A program made the position numbers and the translations under genes. DNA of 64,000 nt from Ptychodera flava. Its lineage: Eukaryota > Hemichordata > Enteropneusta > Ptychoderidae. Where the stretch lies: contig NC_091931.1 in the NCBI RefSeq assembly GCF_041260155.1, positions 14,870,361 through 14,934,360 on the forward strand. Reading direction: 5' to 3'. Position 1 is the first letter of the stretch; the number at the start of each line of letters is the position of its first letter. Of this stretch, positions 25,701 to 36,629 are shown piece by piece. The notes below the pieces were generated by a model. The model did no database searches, was not told the DNA's origin, and saw only the letters and a list, made by a program, of their open reading frames with translations.

Positions 25701-28343
25701 CAAGTGGGCATATTACTGACGAAACTTGTTTATATGGAGCAGTTGTTTGCCCAGAATCAAAACAAATACATTAATATTTGATAAGTAAGATAATTTTTGA
25801 GACATTCAGGTACCTGAGCGGTTGTATTTTTTGCGTTATTTTTGCTTTGATCTTGTCGACCTGAACTTGAAGTAATGAAACTCTTTGACAATGACGTTCG
25901 CCTGTTTAATATTTGTGTTGGCCACATATCCAGAATGAAGTAGAGTAAAAACTCGTTTCTGCATAAGAGGAATAGATTTCGCCCTTGCACCGATAAATCA
26001 CCAACAGAAATGTAATTCATTTTCTTTGCATTAAGCAAAGGCAACCGTGCAAAATTACCATTTGTGATCGACGACTCGATCATTACCTTTTAAATCAATG
26101 ACAACCTTGATGTTCACACCAGATATTAAACTGTCAAAGTATTCGGGAGAGCAGGTAAACATAAGGCCGCTCGTGAAGGTCTCGAAATTGGCTCGGGCAA
26201 GCAAGCCATAACTTAACCACCGCGTCGGTATCTGATGGTGTACTGTAACTACATTTCCAATAAAAACAAAACGAAATAAAACAAATATATGAACATTTAA
26301 TCCAGATTAAATCTTGCATTAGCACAACCTCGCACACTCTCAGTTTTGTCCGTCCATATTTGTTTCTCGCTGTAACGTTGGCATCATTATTTTTGTCTGT
26401 CTTTCTCTATGCCTGCAATAGCTCTTGTCTACCTGTCTCTCTGTCTCTCTGTCTCTCTGTCTATTTGGAGGTAGGTAAGTGATTAGGTATACACTGGCAG
26501 GTAGGGTTATGCATAAACGTATTCTCGTTCCTGTATCTGTATCTATGTGATATGATAGTCTTTCGAAATATCTCTGTATTCTCTCCACGCCACTCTCCAA
26601 TTCTATGATAAAGTCTGGCTATCTGCCTCCTTTATCACAAAAGCACAGAGACGCAAAAGCCTTTGAAAATGTAAGAACATGCTCTGAGTTGCAAGCAACA
26701 GCTATATGCAAGCCCCCTCGATCTGGGCTTCCTGGAAGAAGAATGACAAACAAACCCACCAATGCTCTTATCGTTTTCATCACCGACTCTCAGGAGGTCC
26801 ACTCGTCCTTCCTTGACTTGACACACCAGCCCGATGTCTCCATGATCGACAAAGCCAGCGGCATCGTTCCAAATGGCATGGAAGTAAATTTCAACAGAAC
26901 CTGTGATGGAATTATAATAATCAAATTATCATACCGGAACCGTAACTGCTAGTTTCCGCCCTCACAAGTTTGTTCATGGAAACTTTCTGATATACTCTTA
27001 AATAATATCAACTTAACATCAGGTGTTCATGCAAGTTTTTAGAAGAGAGATTTTAATAAACTTAAAGTATCAGTTTTCACAGATCAGTCCGCACAAAAAG
27101 ACAATTCGTTAAATCGACACATCTGTGCCCGAGGTGCATTCTGGCAATCGAAACTTCGACCAGTAAACAAAGTATACTCACAGTGGTCGCCAGTGTACAC
27201 TATGATTTCACGGTCATTGAGAAGGTCATTCTTAAACCGCATTGAAGGAGCACTAACGTCCATTGATACGACATGCTTATTCTACAAGAGAGAAAATCAT
27301 AGTGCAATAGAGAAGGCTGTCTCAAGGCATGCTGTGATAACAAATGATTTCTCAGTTTGAACGTTGTCGACATGCGTACAAACTGTTAATACCAATGTAC
27401 ACTGAGCTAGATACCCTCACTCTAAATGCATGTGGTTCTGAATCGAACGGGAAATCTGCTTTTTCTTGCATGAATGGACATCATGGGCATCGCAATTGCA
27501 AGCAAGAGGCAAACATGACGTCAGGTGCTCCTCAGATGCAAACGGTTATACATTTATACCAGATCGTTTGAAGAAACCATTATCGAGGTGTATATAAAAT
27601 TATCACGGGCTTTTATTTTTTTTCCTCAGCGTGTAATGAAAGGTTCAAAACGATTAATTAATAATCAATGCCCGCACGGTCGACTGGTGACTCTTCTCGC
27701 ATGAATGCTTCATGCACTAATGAATACCTATCATCGGAATGTCATGCTGCGAGTACAGTAACTTTACCAGTATTTATACTTTGCAGAAGTATTAAGGAAA
27801 ACTCGGGTTTAATGATGACATCATTTAATTCAAACTTATTCATATGTTTTGAAAAGGTGCGCTATTATACAAGCTTAGGATATATAAAATAATACAGTAG
27901 TCACGGCATAATATACAAAGCAAGATCCGAGGTACATGAATATTCCACATTGATTAAGGGTTATTAGCATAGAATTTTAATACCGAAACAATGCTCATTA
28001 ATGTAATCTGCATATTTGAATATCATTATACCTCGCATCTTGTACTAATAGCGGCATAATGCTCGATTTGTTCAGATACACAGTTCTCGGTAGTGAAGAA
28101 AACATGTGTAGTATCCTGAGATAAATTCAAGTCGCACTGACAAGAATGATTGGCCGTGCGGCATTATAAAAGTCACATTTTAAAGGACTCCGCCTCCTTA
28201 CTGACCTTTGACCCGGCTGATACAAATCTTTCACCTTCGGTTCTGTTTTTGTAACATGACCAATCGAACCCGGCTGAGCAAGCCTGGCCGACGAAGACGC
28301 AGCTGAAAATGGTTGTAACTGTTAAGACACGGAGACTGGTCAT
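17589..28343 (-). CDS. Gene A: Ig/EGF/TIR transmembrane receptor, 13 coding exons
   Basis: Predicted type I membrane receptor with a cytoplasmic TIR signalling domain. Coding exons (minus strand, 5' to 3'): 28343-28206, 27281-27182, 26900-26760, 26248-26087, 25460-25338, 24127-23962, 23001-22883, 22578-22258, 21787-21467, 20362-20102, 19240-19097, 18684-18529, 17953-17589. They join in one frame to about 838 residues. Order: signal peptide (1-~24), divergent N-terminal region (~25-180), EGF (~181-221), Ig1 (~222-316), V-set-like Ig2 (~317-423), Ig3 (~424-530), Ig4 (~531-617), TM helix (~622-645), TIR (~666-820). All introns are GT-AG; nearly all are phase 1, but the first is phase 0 and the one inside Ig1 phase 2. 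Gene B has the same exon order and phases, which strongly supports the model. TIR domains recruit adaptors such as MyD88 in known IL-1R/TLR families; signalling here is inferred. An in-frame ATG eight codons upstream (28367) could also be the start. Confidence 0.9.
18529..18684 (-). CDS. Gene A exon 12: TIR domain, N-terminal half
   Basis: 156 nt, the same length and phases as gene B exon 12. Box 1 is TFDAFVSYCG. Box 2, at the exon end, is HHRNFLPGIG, keeping the BB-loop proline-glycine that TLR and IL-1R family TIRs use for adaptor contact. The donor is ATAG|GTAATG. Confidence 0.95.
   Translation of the reverse strand: MGRPLTPLYRIVVAVRANQRTRNSPDTFLYPSWRKEGNTSCVNITETSSQA
19097..19240 (-). 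CDS. Gene A exon 11: transmembrane helix and juxtamembrane segment
   Basis: The acceptor TTCCAG|ACTC is in phase 1. The translation has about 24 hydrophobic residues (IFEAILIAVIGAVLVVVAPV) followed by a basic stop-transfer run (YRHRYRIQRR), so the C-terminus is cytoplasmic. I place the donor at AATG|GTCCGT; the alternative GGAG|GTTACG is also phase 1, so the last few codons are uncertain. Confidence 0.82.
19490..19852. repeat. (ATGT)n then (ATCT)n(ACCT)n microsatellites
   Basis: ATGT run at about 19490-19612 and ATCT/ACCT compound run at about 19700-19852, in the gene A intron between Ig4 and the TM exon. Apparent open frames of Met-Tyr-Val-Cys or Tyr-Leu-Ser-Ile repeats are artefacts. Confidence 0.95.
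20102..20362 (-). CDS. Gene A exon 10: Ig4, membrane-proximal
   Basis: An 87-codon phase 1-1 exon: ITFYCNIDANPGNC, then TYHWEVD, then SVVCWVTNDIGTG, ending in a G strand and VDKG. It keeps the Ig core C-W-C triad. The gene B counterpart has a Phe-Ala pair where this Trp is. Confidence 0.92.
20363..21466. other. Gene A intron between Ig3 and Ig4
   Basis: No recognisable exon or mobile element; AT-rich, mostly unique. Confidence 0.5.
21467..21787 (-). CDS. Gene A exon 9: Ig3, C2/I-set-like
   Basis: A 107-codon phase 1-1 exon. VRVTCRANNGQPPASIRWYKNG is the classic C...P.IRWYKNG B-to-C strand pattern, and NITCES is the F strand. The donor AAAT|GTGAGT equals CGAT|GTAAGT of gene B. Confidence 0.93.
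22258..22578 (-). CDS. Gene A exon 8: Ig2, V-set-like
   Basis: A complete Ig domain in one 107-codon phase 1-1 exon. Landmarks are ITLQCAV, RRWFADG and EDDREYHCEVGP, matching [15 protein letters not shown] and [12 protein letters not shown] in gene B. The long gap between the cysteines fits a V-set fold. Confidence 0.92.
22883..23001 (-). CDS. Gene A exon 7: Ig1, second half
   Basis: 119 nt, phase 2 to phase 1, identical in length to gene B exon 7. It contains STLTLDIVRIQ and DDEGLYTC, the E- and F-strand signature of an I-set or V-set Ig domain, then a G strand ending NLTITG. The intron before it (23002-23961) carries an inverted-repeat element. Confidence 0.9.
23031..23058. repeat. (CAAT)n microsatellite
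   Basis: Short tetranucleotide run within the gene A intron that splits Ig1. Confidence 0.85.
23219..23671. mobile_element. Inverted-repeat element in the Ig1 intron of gene A
   Basis: Left arm 23219-23266 (AGATGTAGAAATGAG...TTCTTTGCCGTT) and right arm 23624-23671 are inverted copies. The interior holds two tandem ~105-bp units starting TTTGCAGG(G/A)GCCAATCACG near 23345 and 23447. About 453 bp, no coding capacity. Confidence 0.75.
23962..24127 (-). CDS. Gene A exon 6: Ig1, first half
   Basis: 166 nt, phase 1 to phase 2, exactly the length of gene B exon 6. It carries the B-strand cysteine in VTLTCKAYGVT. The core Ig tryptophan expected about twelve residues later is replaced (QMIMTLTR, against SMSWSV in gene B). 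Confidence 0.88.
24832..25039 (+). mobile_element. MITE family M, copy 2 (intron of gene A)
   Basis: Inverted ends TTGGAACTAATTTGGG and CCCAAATTAGTTCCAA; the first few bases of the left end are lost. Flanked by GTAT on both sides (24828-24831 and 25040-25043), consistent with a 4-bp target duplication. It sits in the intron between the EGF and Ig1 exons. Confidence 0.85.
25338..25460 (-). CDS. Gene A exon 5: EGF module
   Basis: A 41-codon phase 1-1 exon with eight cysteines in EGF spacing: GCP...YGGQC..DCNC.NGGLC...NGACYC..GWTGIDC. The eight-Cys pattern and the GWTG.DC ending resemble the EGF repeats of Tie receptors and MEGF-type proteins. It is probably an extracellular spacer or ligand-contact module. 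Confidence 0.92.
26087..26248 (-). CDS. Gene A exon 4: N-terminal ectodomain, part 3
   Basis: Runs from ATGTAG|TTACAG to AAAG|GTAATG with phase 1 on both sides, 54 codons. The motif IPTRWLSYG matches LPSSWYSMG of gene B, and LMFTC matches VQLQC. With exon 3 it probably forms one compact disulphide-bonded domain; the fold is not identified. Confidence 0.75.
26760..26900 (-). CDS. Gene A exon 3: N-terminal ectodomain, part 2
   Basis: Starts in phase 1 after ATCACAG. The first residues, CSVEIYFHA, align with CSLHLYIWV of gene B, and GLVCQ aligns with LTMTCKS. I end it at ATTG|GTGGGT (phase 1). An alternative phase-1 donor, GTCG|GTGATG, lies a few codons earlier. At 47 codons it is shorter than the 67-codon gene B exon. 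Confidence 0.7.
27182..27281 (-). CDS. Gene A exon 2: N-terminal ectodomain, part 1
   Basis: The acceptor TTGTAG|AAT is in phase 0 and the donor CACT|GTGAGT in phase 1, the same phases as gene B exon 2. The translation begins NKHVVSMDVSAP and ends in a Cys completed by the next exon. No known family is recognisable; it is called by splice signals and alignment with gene B. Confidence 0.75.
28206..28343 (-). CDS. Gene A exon 1: signal peptide
   Basis: Opens MTSLRVLTVTTIFSC followed by a hydrophobic stretch and a small-residue cleavage region (GQACSA), so a secretory signal peptide. After it comes FDWSC, matching FDASC of gene B. The donor is AAG|GTCAGT in phase 0. I chose the ATG at 28343 because it aligns with the gene B start (MSRLRL...); the in-frame ATG at 28367 would add eight residues. 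Confidence 0.8.
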
Positions 28344-28908
28344 CCTCGGCGTTCTTCCATAAGTCAATACATAAGCATATATATCTCTGATGAAATAAAG
28401 GAAAAAATCCGTGTTTCAATTCAATGCACCCATTAACGGATTTTCATTCATTGAATAAAGATTTAAAGAAAGTTTACAATAAAATACAAACACTGGCCAT
28501 TGAAATATGACAGTGTCACAAACTTTAACAAAACCGTGAGGGTTGTAAAATTATCGCCAAAACACGGGAAGAGAATAAAAGCAAAGGTTCACTTTCATGT
28601 CTAAAGCTGTAACTAAGATATGCTGGGACCGATTTGTTTCAAAAATGGTACATGGTCCCGCCACAAACGGTCATGAAATGAGCGAATTACCCGACTGAAA
28701 CGATGCACGTTTCGCTAGAGTCGGCTGATGATGATGTCACACCCGCTGAAGTGTCCTGTTCAAGCGTACTAAAGTATGGCTATTAGCTCGATTTTTATCA
28801 GCCTAGAAAAAAAAAAAATATATATATAACCGTACTCTCTGTGCCCAAGTTCAGAGGTTGCCATAAAGCCATTATGGTGATAACCGGGAGGGCACATTGT
28901 ATACATTT

Positions 28909-29002
<94 letters not shown>

Positions 29003-29696
29003 ATTTTTAATTAACATATAATTTAATTTTTTCATTATTTCATTTCATTCTTTTAATTATGAATTATTTTTGTATTTTTGAACCATTTGAAACTTATAAT
29101 TTAATATCAAGATTATTTATTAAAAGTTTGCTTCAAACTTGTCGATTATGTCACAAAGTCAATAGTAAATTAATGAAAATCTAATGTCTGTACGTGGATA
29201 TTGTTCAGTTTTTGAGATAGAGTTGTCAGCAGCTAAGTTGGTCTCATGGTACAGTCTGTCTGACATGTAAATTTCCTTTAGCAAGGACACTGAAAAAAGA
29301 AGAATCTTTTTTCGCCAACACAGGGCTGGTGTAATTTTCTCAGTTTCCTTGGAAATGTTGTTGCGGAATTTGGGTCAATGACCTGTTAAATGGCTCTTAG
29401 TCCGCTGGCTCAGAAAATGTCAGTTTTTCCTGAATCTCAGTTTGGGAAACCCTGTATTCAAGAGCACAATAAGATCTGTCTGCTCCATATCAGGTGGGAC
29501 CTAGATCACAAGGTAAAACTTGTGATATCCCGACTAAGCCTGACTTTTACGGACTTCTGGACCTGTGCGTCGTGAACATCGTGTTAAAAGTTGTGCTGAG
29601 CTAAACTTTTGTCTAACCGTTGTTTCTCTTTTATTTCGGTTCAAACATGTTCCACGATGTGTGCCAACATCTCGTCTTAGCCTCCGTTGGATAGTA
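28344..29696. other. 5' flank of gene A, partly repetitive
   Basis: No 5' UTR exon can be assigned. Contains the GGTTGCCATAAAGCC dispersed repeat (28856-28915) with its (TA)n tail at 28914-28999, then AT-rich sequence. A promoter could lie here or near 30.3 kb. Confidence 0.4.
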
Positions 29697-29889
29697 AACA
29701 CCTATTGCCTGGTCATGAGGGCTATAGCGCCCGTCTATTACCCCGAGGGGCCGTGTGTTACCAGAAAAACATCGCTATTCCCCGAGGCCGTAGGCCGAGG
29801 GGTATAGCGATGTGTTTCTGGTAACACACGGCCACGAGGGGTAATAGACGTGCGCTACAGCCCGAATAAAGACCAGGCTATAGGTGTTT
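29697..29889. mobile_element. 193-bp near-perfect hairpin element
   Basis: Almost the whole segment is one palindrome. The left arm starts AAACACCTAT and includes GGCCGTGTGTTACCAGAAA; the right arm repeats it inverted, ending ATAGGTGTTT. The two arms meet near 29793 with almost no loop. It looks like a palindromic MITE. Confidence 0.85.
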
Positions 29890-30231
29890 TATAACACACC
29901 ACATGCTCATGCTGTATTGTTATATAGTTTATAATGTGTTTTGATATTTTGCACCGCAACAATCCATTGTGACAAGTTTACTGTGCGAGGTTTCCACAGC
30001 GGTTTCAGTTATAGGTGGTACCAATTTTTTTCAAAAAATATTCTAAGCATACCTAGCGACATCATTAGTTGTACTTTAATCTTTTCCGTCAATTAGCTGT
30101 TCAAGTTCCTACGCTGTTAGAATGTTGGAAAATGTTGGAAAATCCGTTTCAGAGAATGTGTCGTCACCTATCCCGGACGCACATCACGTTCTAGTCACCC
30201 GCCATTGTTGCAAAGCTGCAGACGACACTAC

Positions 30232-30367
30232 GGTCACGTGACCGGGCACTTTTCCAAATTTGGTCAGAACTATTTCCCTAGGGAAATAGCTTTTCAAAAA
30301 ATACCCTCTGACGTCACTTTTGTCGATCCGGTGGGGACTAGACGTATCTATTTTCTCGTCACGTGAC
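30232..30367. promoter_or_regulatory. Cluster of palindromic E-boxes and a CRE
   Basis: GTCACGTGAC occurs twice (30233-30242 and 30358-30367), and the perfect CRE palindrome TGACGTCA lies between them (30309-30316). GTCACGTGAC is the CLEAR/USF-type E-box bound by bHLH-ZIP factors in other animals. The cluster is about 2 kb upstream of the gene A start codon, so it is a candidate promoter or enhancer. Its target is inferred. Confidence 0.4.
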
Positions 30368-30399
30368 GTATTCTGGCGAATCGCGACACGGAATGGTTG

Positions 30400-32500
30400 T
30401 TCAGTGAGCGTATTTCGCGAGCACGCTGTTCGGAGTCGTGACTTGGACTAGCCAACAATCTCTGACCCAGTACGCGTTCTGTCGTCGTGCACAAAGTATA
30501 TCATACAGAACTACAGTCGGTGACTGTCCGGTCCATCGCTTATACTCGGTCGCGCCACAATCACGTTACCATTAATTAGTTCAGCCTCTCTAAATGTTGG
30601 CATTTTAGGCCTAATTTCAAATAATCCGTTAAAAGATTGTATATGGCTGTCAACTTTTATTGACAAAATTACAAAATTGCTATCTCATGTGTTGAAAAGA
30701 GATTGCGTTCTCATTATTCGATGCGGAAAATAAGGAAGTCACATTCATCAAAACAATACTGTCAGAATTTTATTACATACAGAAGAAACTTGATTCAGTT
30801 CAATAAGCGATTTCAGTGTGAAAACATCAAGGAGAATTGCGGGCAGCATCACTTGCTGTGCATAGGTAATACAAAAAATCGAATATGCAAATTTCAAGAC
30901 TGTTTTACTGAGTCAAACGAGAATAGCAGACAATAACGGTTCAGTTTTACATTTTGTTTCATTTTCTTTGATGTTATTTGATGAGGGTACCCTGGTAAGC
31001 GCTAAAAGGAGTTTATCTCCCCAGGACCCTAAAACCCTAAAACTTGAACATATTAATACATACAAAATTCATTTAATTTAGAAAAAATTACCGTAACCAT
31101 ATAAACACAAATCTGCAAAAGACAATTTTAAAATTCTGCTCAATAATTTCATAAAAAAACCAAGTGTCTCGAATAATTAAATTTGATGTTCATCTAACTA
31201 TATACAATAGCGGCCTGTATTGGCCATGGAATAAATATTACAACATTCAATTTGACTTCGGGTACATGTAGGCCATTTCAGAGGTAGCTATGGTCACTCG
31301 GCTATACACATCGGTTGAGTCGTTCAAACCTTTAGTAATTTACAATGGTATGTTAGGCTTGAAGGATTGAACTCACAGCACATAATTTTGTATATTATCA
31401 TACAAGGAAATGTTATAGCAGTATGCGCAAATCTGCAAAACTAAGATAAGAGTCCATCGAAATACCCACTGCGAGTTTCTGTAATTTGAGCCAGTTCCTA
31501 TGCACTACTATTAAGGTCCAAATGAGGAAGAGCATAGGAGCACACAATAAGTTCGCTTTTTGCCCAAGGACACCCAACGTTTTATACAACCAAGGAATGA
31601 TTTGCTCCAATAGGCCTTTTGTACACATGGATTCGAGCTTAGACTTCCCGTTCAAGCGTTGATAACGTGACAGATGGCGACCGGAAGTGACGAAACCCTG
31701 AAGAAATTTTGAGACGTGTCCAAAATTTTGAAACGTGTCCAACTAAGTGACCTTTACTCTCTTCCGTATGTCTTGAAATAATCTTTATTATCATAAATTA
31801 TAAATTAAGAACAGCGATCTTGCTACAAATTTCGGTGATAATTTCAGGATCTTGGGACATAGCGGATGTAGTCCAATAGTTTTAACTGTTTTAACTTTAA
31901 CATTTTTCGCGGCCGCAAAATTTTAAACTGAATTAATAAAGTCTGCAGCAAAGTGATTTGCTACATCTTTGCATGAAAAGTGTATTGAATGAGCCGGCCA
32001 CTGCAATTTCATCTTTCGTACCAGATCCCCGTCATTTCAATGAAGAGGGAAACGTGTCTGATCTGTAGTTTGACTCACTAGATCAGAAGTATTTACATTA
32101 TTTTCCCCTCTTCGTAAACTGTAATATTAATCACTGGCCATTAGAAAACCATTTTATCGACTGCATGTCCCTGTAGTTTATATTTCGTTACAGTTATTTA
32201 TTCGTCGAATCTACCTCTATTGTGACATGTGTTTGAGATATCATCAGACGACAGTTCTTGTTGCAGAGTCTCTAACACGTTCGCACACGAAGAAGAGTGA
32301 TTATTCAACATACACAACAAACATCCCTTGCAACCTGCTGAACGATCATCTTTGTCGTCAAGTATGGTAATGGGAACCTTTGGCTCGGATATTTAATTTT
32401 AATTGAAGTGTCTTTTTGGGCTATACTTATTTTCCCTAACTGTTGTTGTAAGGAATTGTCACTCACTCCTATACAGATCTAATGTTGATGCTACAAACAT
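30400..32500. other. Intergenic, no gene seen
   Basis: Open stretches, including a 109-codon minus-strand one at 31413-31742, have no recognisable domain and no supporting splice context. AT-rich and mostly unique. Confidence 0.4.
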
Positions 32501-32508
32501 GATAAGCA

Positions 32509-32509
<1 letters not shown>

Positions 32510-32539
<30 letters not shown>

Positions 32540-32574
32540 CATACATACATACATACATACATACATACATACAT

Positions 32575-32615
<41 letters not shown>

Positions 32616-32768
32616 GAGACAGACAGACAGACACACAACACACACACATACATACATACATACATACATACATACATACATACATACATACATACATACA
32701 TACATACATACATACATACATACATACATACATACATACATACATACATACATACATACATACATACA
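32510..32768. repeat. (CATA)n-(CAGA)n-(CATA)n compound microsatellite
   Basis: About 260 bp of tetranucleotide repeats. It creates long open frames on both strands that are not genes. It lies about 35 bp from the end of the Harbinger-like element. Confidence 0.95.
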
Positions 32769-32801
32769 TGGTCTTACAGTTTATATGCCAAATTATCAGT
32801 T

Positions 32802-34526
32802 AGGCTGCGTTCAAAACAATTGCTGAGGGAGGGGACTGGAGGAATTCATGGGGGATTCGAAAATTCTCGGGGTAGCCGAGGGGGGACTTGAAAGTTTTGC
32901 TTTGCCTATAGGAGGACCTGAAAATATTTTGGTTCCCAACATTTTGATGTCGTCAAAAGGTTCTAATGTTAGCAATAACTAAACAAAATTTAAAAGGCTT
33001 TTGGTGAATTTTATGACTTTAATCTCAAAAAAATCTAAAAATGTATGAATGCCACTAATTTTTTTGTAAAAACAACAAGTTTGCCTTGTAATTGGGCAGG
33101 AGCTGCAACTGTTGATTATTAATCAATATTTCTGCGCAATGTATCAAATACAGTTTCTATGTGTCTCTCTACAGCATGCTGAAAAACACAATATTCAGTT
33201 TGTCAACAAAACCCGTATGTCCTAATATTGGTGATAGTTGAATTAAAGTTCAGACTAAAAGTTATTTGTCAATGATACAAATGCGGGGTATATACAACAT
33301 ATTCACAGGCTGGGTTTGCAAGCTGAATACTGGACAGTTCAACACGCTAGAACAAGAACGCAGTTGTATAAATTGAACAAAAATATTGTCAAAATGCAAA
33401 GTTAATACAGCTACTGCCCTGATACTGCCTACGGGCAGTGTAACTGTCACTCCACACCGGCAGTGACAGTGATACATGTAACTCTGACTCTTATGTAGTT
33501 TAGGAAGAGTTTGGGTCATAGGACAATCAATTGACAGTGAAACATACAATGAACTTGTACACAAGATCAGGCCAGAGAGCAACACATAGAAGACTAGGAG
33601 ACTTAACAGTACCATGGATTTTTGAATTTCGACATATGAGAAATCGAGAATAATCAATTTTTAGAGAAAAAATGGGGTCACCATGCTTGATTTCATACAA
33701 ATGTACGATGAAAAGTCGGAGATTTTTCAAATCACTTAAAATCAATATATAAAACCGTACATTTAAAGTTCATGCAGAGAATGAAATTTTCTCATCTCAT
33801 CGTACAATAACACAAAAGTAAACTTTTGAACATTAAGACTCTAATTTAAATGAAAAAACGTGTGACTAAATGGAATTATTTATTTTTTACCAAATTAACC
33901 ATTATTACACCCAAAATTTGTGAGGTTAAAACATTAATTTGATAGGATATTTAAACCTTCCAGTATTGTCAATTTTGTAAAACATTTATAAGTAGCATCT
34001 AAGTTGCATATGTCTTGTACTTTTGCAAAAAAAAATATATTTTATCGGTAGGTCACTGTTCTCAGTTTTTCACACTTTGGTAAAATATAGACAGGAATTC
34101 ACCATTTGCTTAATCCCCCATGATTGTCATTTTGTGTGCTGTTCAGCTGGTGCCATTCACCTGGCCAGAGTTTAATAAATTCAAGTCGGCTTAGACTGAT
34201 AAATCCAAAAAGTCTAATGATGCATATAAAAATGGATCAATTTAAGAACTTCCTTAGGAATATATCTATGGCTCTACTATGCTGAAAAGAGGTAGTGTCG
34301 AACATTAGCGTGTAGAAGTATGCAATACATAATTATTTTTACTCTGTATGCATTCCTAATAAATATGCGGCTATATGATAATTGGTGGGGGACTTGAAAA
34401 TTTTTGATCATATAGACGGGGGGACTTGAAAATTTTTCAGGGTGTTGAGGGGGATCTGAGAAAAAAATAAGATTTCAATCGCAATTCCTCCAGCCCCACC
34501 CCTAACCATTTTTCTGAACGCGGCCT
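32802..34526. mobile_element. Harbinger-like element H, copy 1
   Basis: About 1.7 kb with inverted ends: GGCTGCGTTCAAA at the left and TTTCTGAACGCGGCC at the right, and TTA directly outside both ends. GG-starting ends with a TTA/TAA 3-bp duplication fit PIF/Harbinger elements. Sub-terminal CTGGAGGAATT and AATTCCTCCAG also pair. A second copy lies at 57021-58609. No transposase frame is recognisable, so it is decayed or non-autonomous. Confidence 0.7.
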
Positions 34527-36278
34527 TAGTCGAGAAATAACGTTTATCGCATTTGAAAAGATCTAGTGCGGCTATACGGAAGTCTTATCGTTGACCTTCG
34601 TCCATGCAGCTCATAAGAAGTCCTCACGATTAATCTCTTCCTTATTAATGGCATACATTTTCAACTGATACCCCACATTCTGAATTCCGCAAAGATGTAT
34701 GAAAAATTGTGGCCTATGCGAGAAAAAAGACCATGTGAATTGGGGAATGTCACCTTAACCATAAAGTCCCACACAGTCCATTAGAATCGTCTAAGTCTGA
34801 TCTTGTGTTAGGTATCCTGACCTTTAGGTAGTAAAGGCCTCGAAAGTGAAAGACTTACACTTTTTCTCGATTAAACCTTCAACCACTCTCATAAAAAAAC
34901 AAGAATAACATATAAGGTTTGGAAGTAGTGAAACACATTATAACTGAACATTACCGGTATTTGAAATAATCGGCTGAACCCCCACCGTCATTGGAAAGAA
35001 TGGCCCAATAACCGAGCTAAGTTGTTGCAATTTTTCTAACCGCGACCCCCCCCCCCATCCACCCACCCAACATACACACACGCTGTAAACTTCATGATTC
35101 ACGTGAACACACATACTTTATCAAAAAATAATAAAAACAAGAATAGTTACAGCTATTCTATCACTTACCTTGAGATGCGAGTCTGATGCCTGCTACGCCA
35201 CTTGCAGAATTCTGCAGAAAATGAAATTCATTATTAATGAGCTGGCTATATGATAATAGGTGGGCCCGCCTACTGTTCATTCAAATTTAGATATAACCTA
35301 TAATCACCGTCACCATACGGTTCCGTGCTATTATTTACAAAGTGTATGGACAGCGCGGCCTCTGTGCAAGTTTGTCATAATTTTGGGCTTTGTCCAGGAA
35401 TCGAATATAACTTGTACGTCTCACTGCTCCGTCGAAGTTGCGTGACGCAGAGTAAACAGAATTCTTTCAGGTGAAAAATTGTTCAATTCATGAAAGGTAA
35501 GTCTACTGCTATGTATAAGCTGTGGATACTTAGGAATGGCCCATATGATATCCTAGGGGAAGGGGGCTTGGTAGATTTAGTGGGAAAAATTCCAGGGACT
35601 TGCATCTTTAAAGAAATCGAGCCATAGATGGCAGGACAAATTAAAAAGATTCCAAGCAGACATGAGGAAACAGATGTAAACCAACAATTACCCCTTCTGT
35701 CATTTTTATTGTTTTTGGTGTGCCTATCATAATATTTGATTTCGTTTCATTCAACAGACCCTCAGGCTATTGCTATAACTATTGTAACCTATACTTTTAC
35801 ATAATACATTTACTTAGTTTCAAATTCAATTTGACATTTTACTGGTTGTAGTTATTTTGTTCTACAGTACTACAGTTTCTTACTCCCACGGGTATCTCGG
35901 AAAACTCACTATTCTGCTTCTCCGAACGGCCGACGCCGTATGTTTGACGTCTGAAGCCCTCTGTAGTTCTTGACAATTGCGGGCCAGGCTTATTATGATT
36001 TGTCAACAAAATTGTGTCGCTAAAACAAAGTTTTCTCACACCATATCCATAATGAATTTTAAGAAATTTAAAACAACTTCAGTCTTAAAAGCGGGAAGTT
36101 CACCAAGGCTGATTTTTACATATGTGCTAGCTTTTGGTCATTTATTCCAGAAAAGCCATTTTCGGCATTTAAAATAGCCCGATTTTTACAAAAACGGATA
36201 GAAATAGTAGTGGAAGTTGCATTCATTAACTTAATGTATTTTCAATCATAGGAAAAAGCGACAAGCTTGGCACTTTGT

Positions 36279-36376
36279 ATGGTATTGTCATGCACGTTTA
36301 CACCAGGCTGTGCTTATTTGCATAACTATCGTTTCTGTTATGCAAATGCAACAGCCTAGCATGGACAATGCCATAC
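36279..36376. repeat. Hairpin within segmental duplication, copy 1
   Basis: Inverted arms GGTATTGTCATGCACG...GCATAAC and GTTATGCAAATGCAA...GACAATGCCATA surround a short loop, followed directly by a small GGTCCCTCAGAGAGGGACC hairpin. The same pair is at 46466-46567. Confidence 0.8.
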
Positions 36377-36629
36377 CACGGTCCCTCAGAGAGGGACCTT
36401 GGCCATACCTATCAGAAGATGGTCCCTGCCATACCACGTGATGAAAACGCTAAGCTTTGCTCTTTTTCCCACGATACAATATACATGAAGTTGATGAAGC
36501 TGTGAAATACAACTTCCGCCACTATTTTTATCCGTTTTTGTAAAAAGTCGTGCGAGTTATAATTGGAGAAAATGGCTTTTCCGGAATAAGTGACCCCAAA
36601 AGCTGTCACATGTGTGAAAATCAGCCTTG

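Noticed and set aside
32403..32891. Long open frames of Ile-His-Thr-Tyr or Met-Tyr-Val-Cys repeats on both strands
   Set aside because: Tetranucleotide microsatellite; open on several frames at once with no other protein features.
33262..33657. 131-codon minus-strand frame with hydrophobic stretches
   Set aside because: Lies inside Harbinger-like element H; the matching frame in the second copy is broken and different, so conserved coding is not supported.
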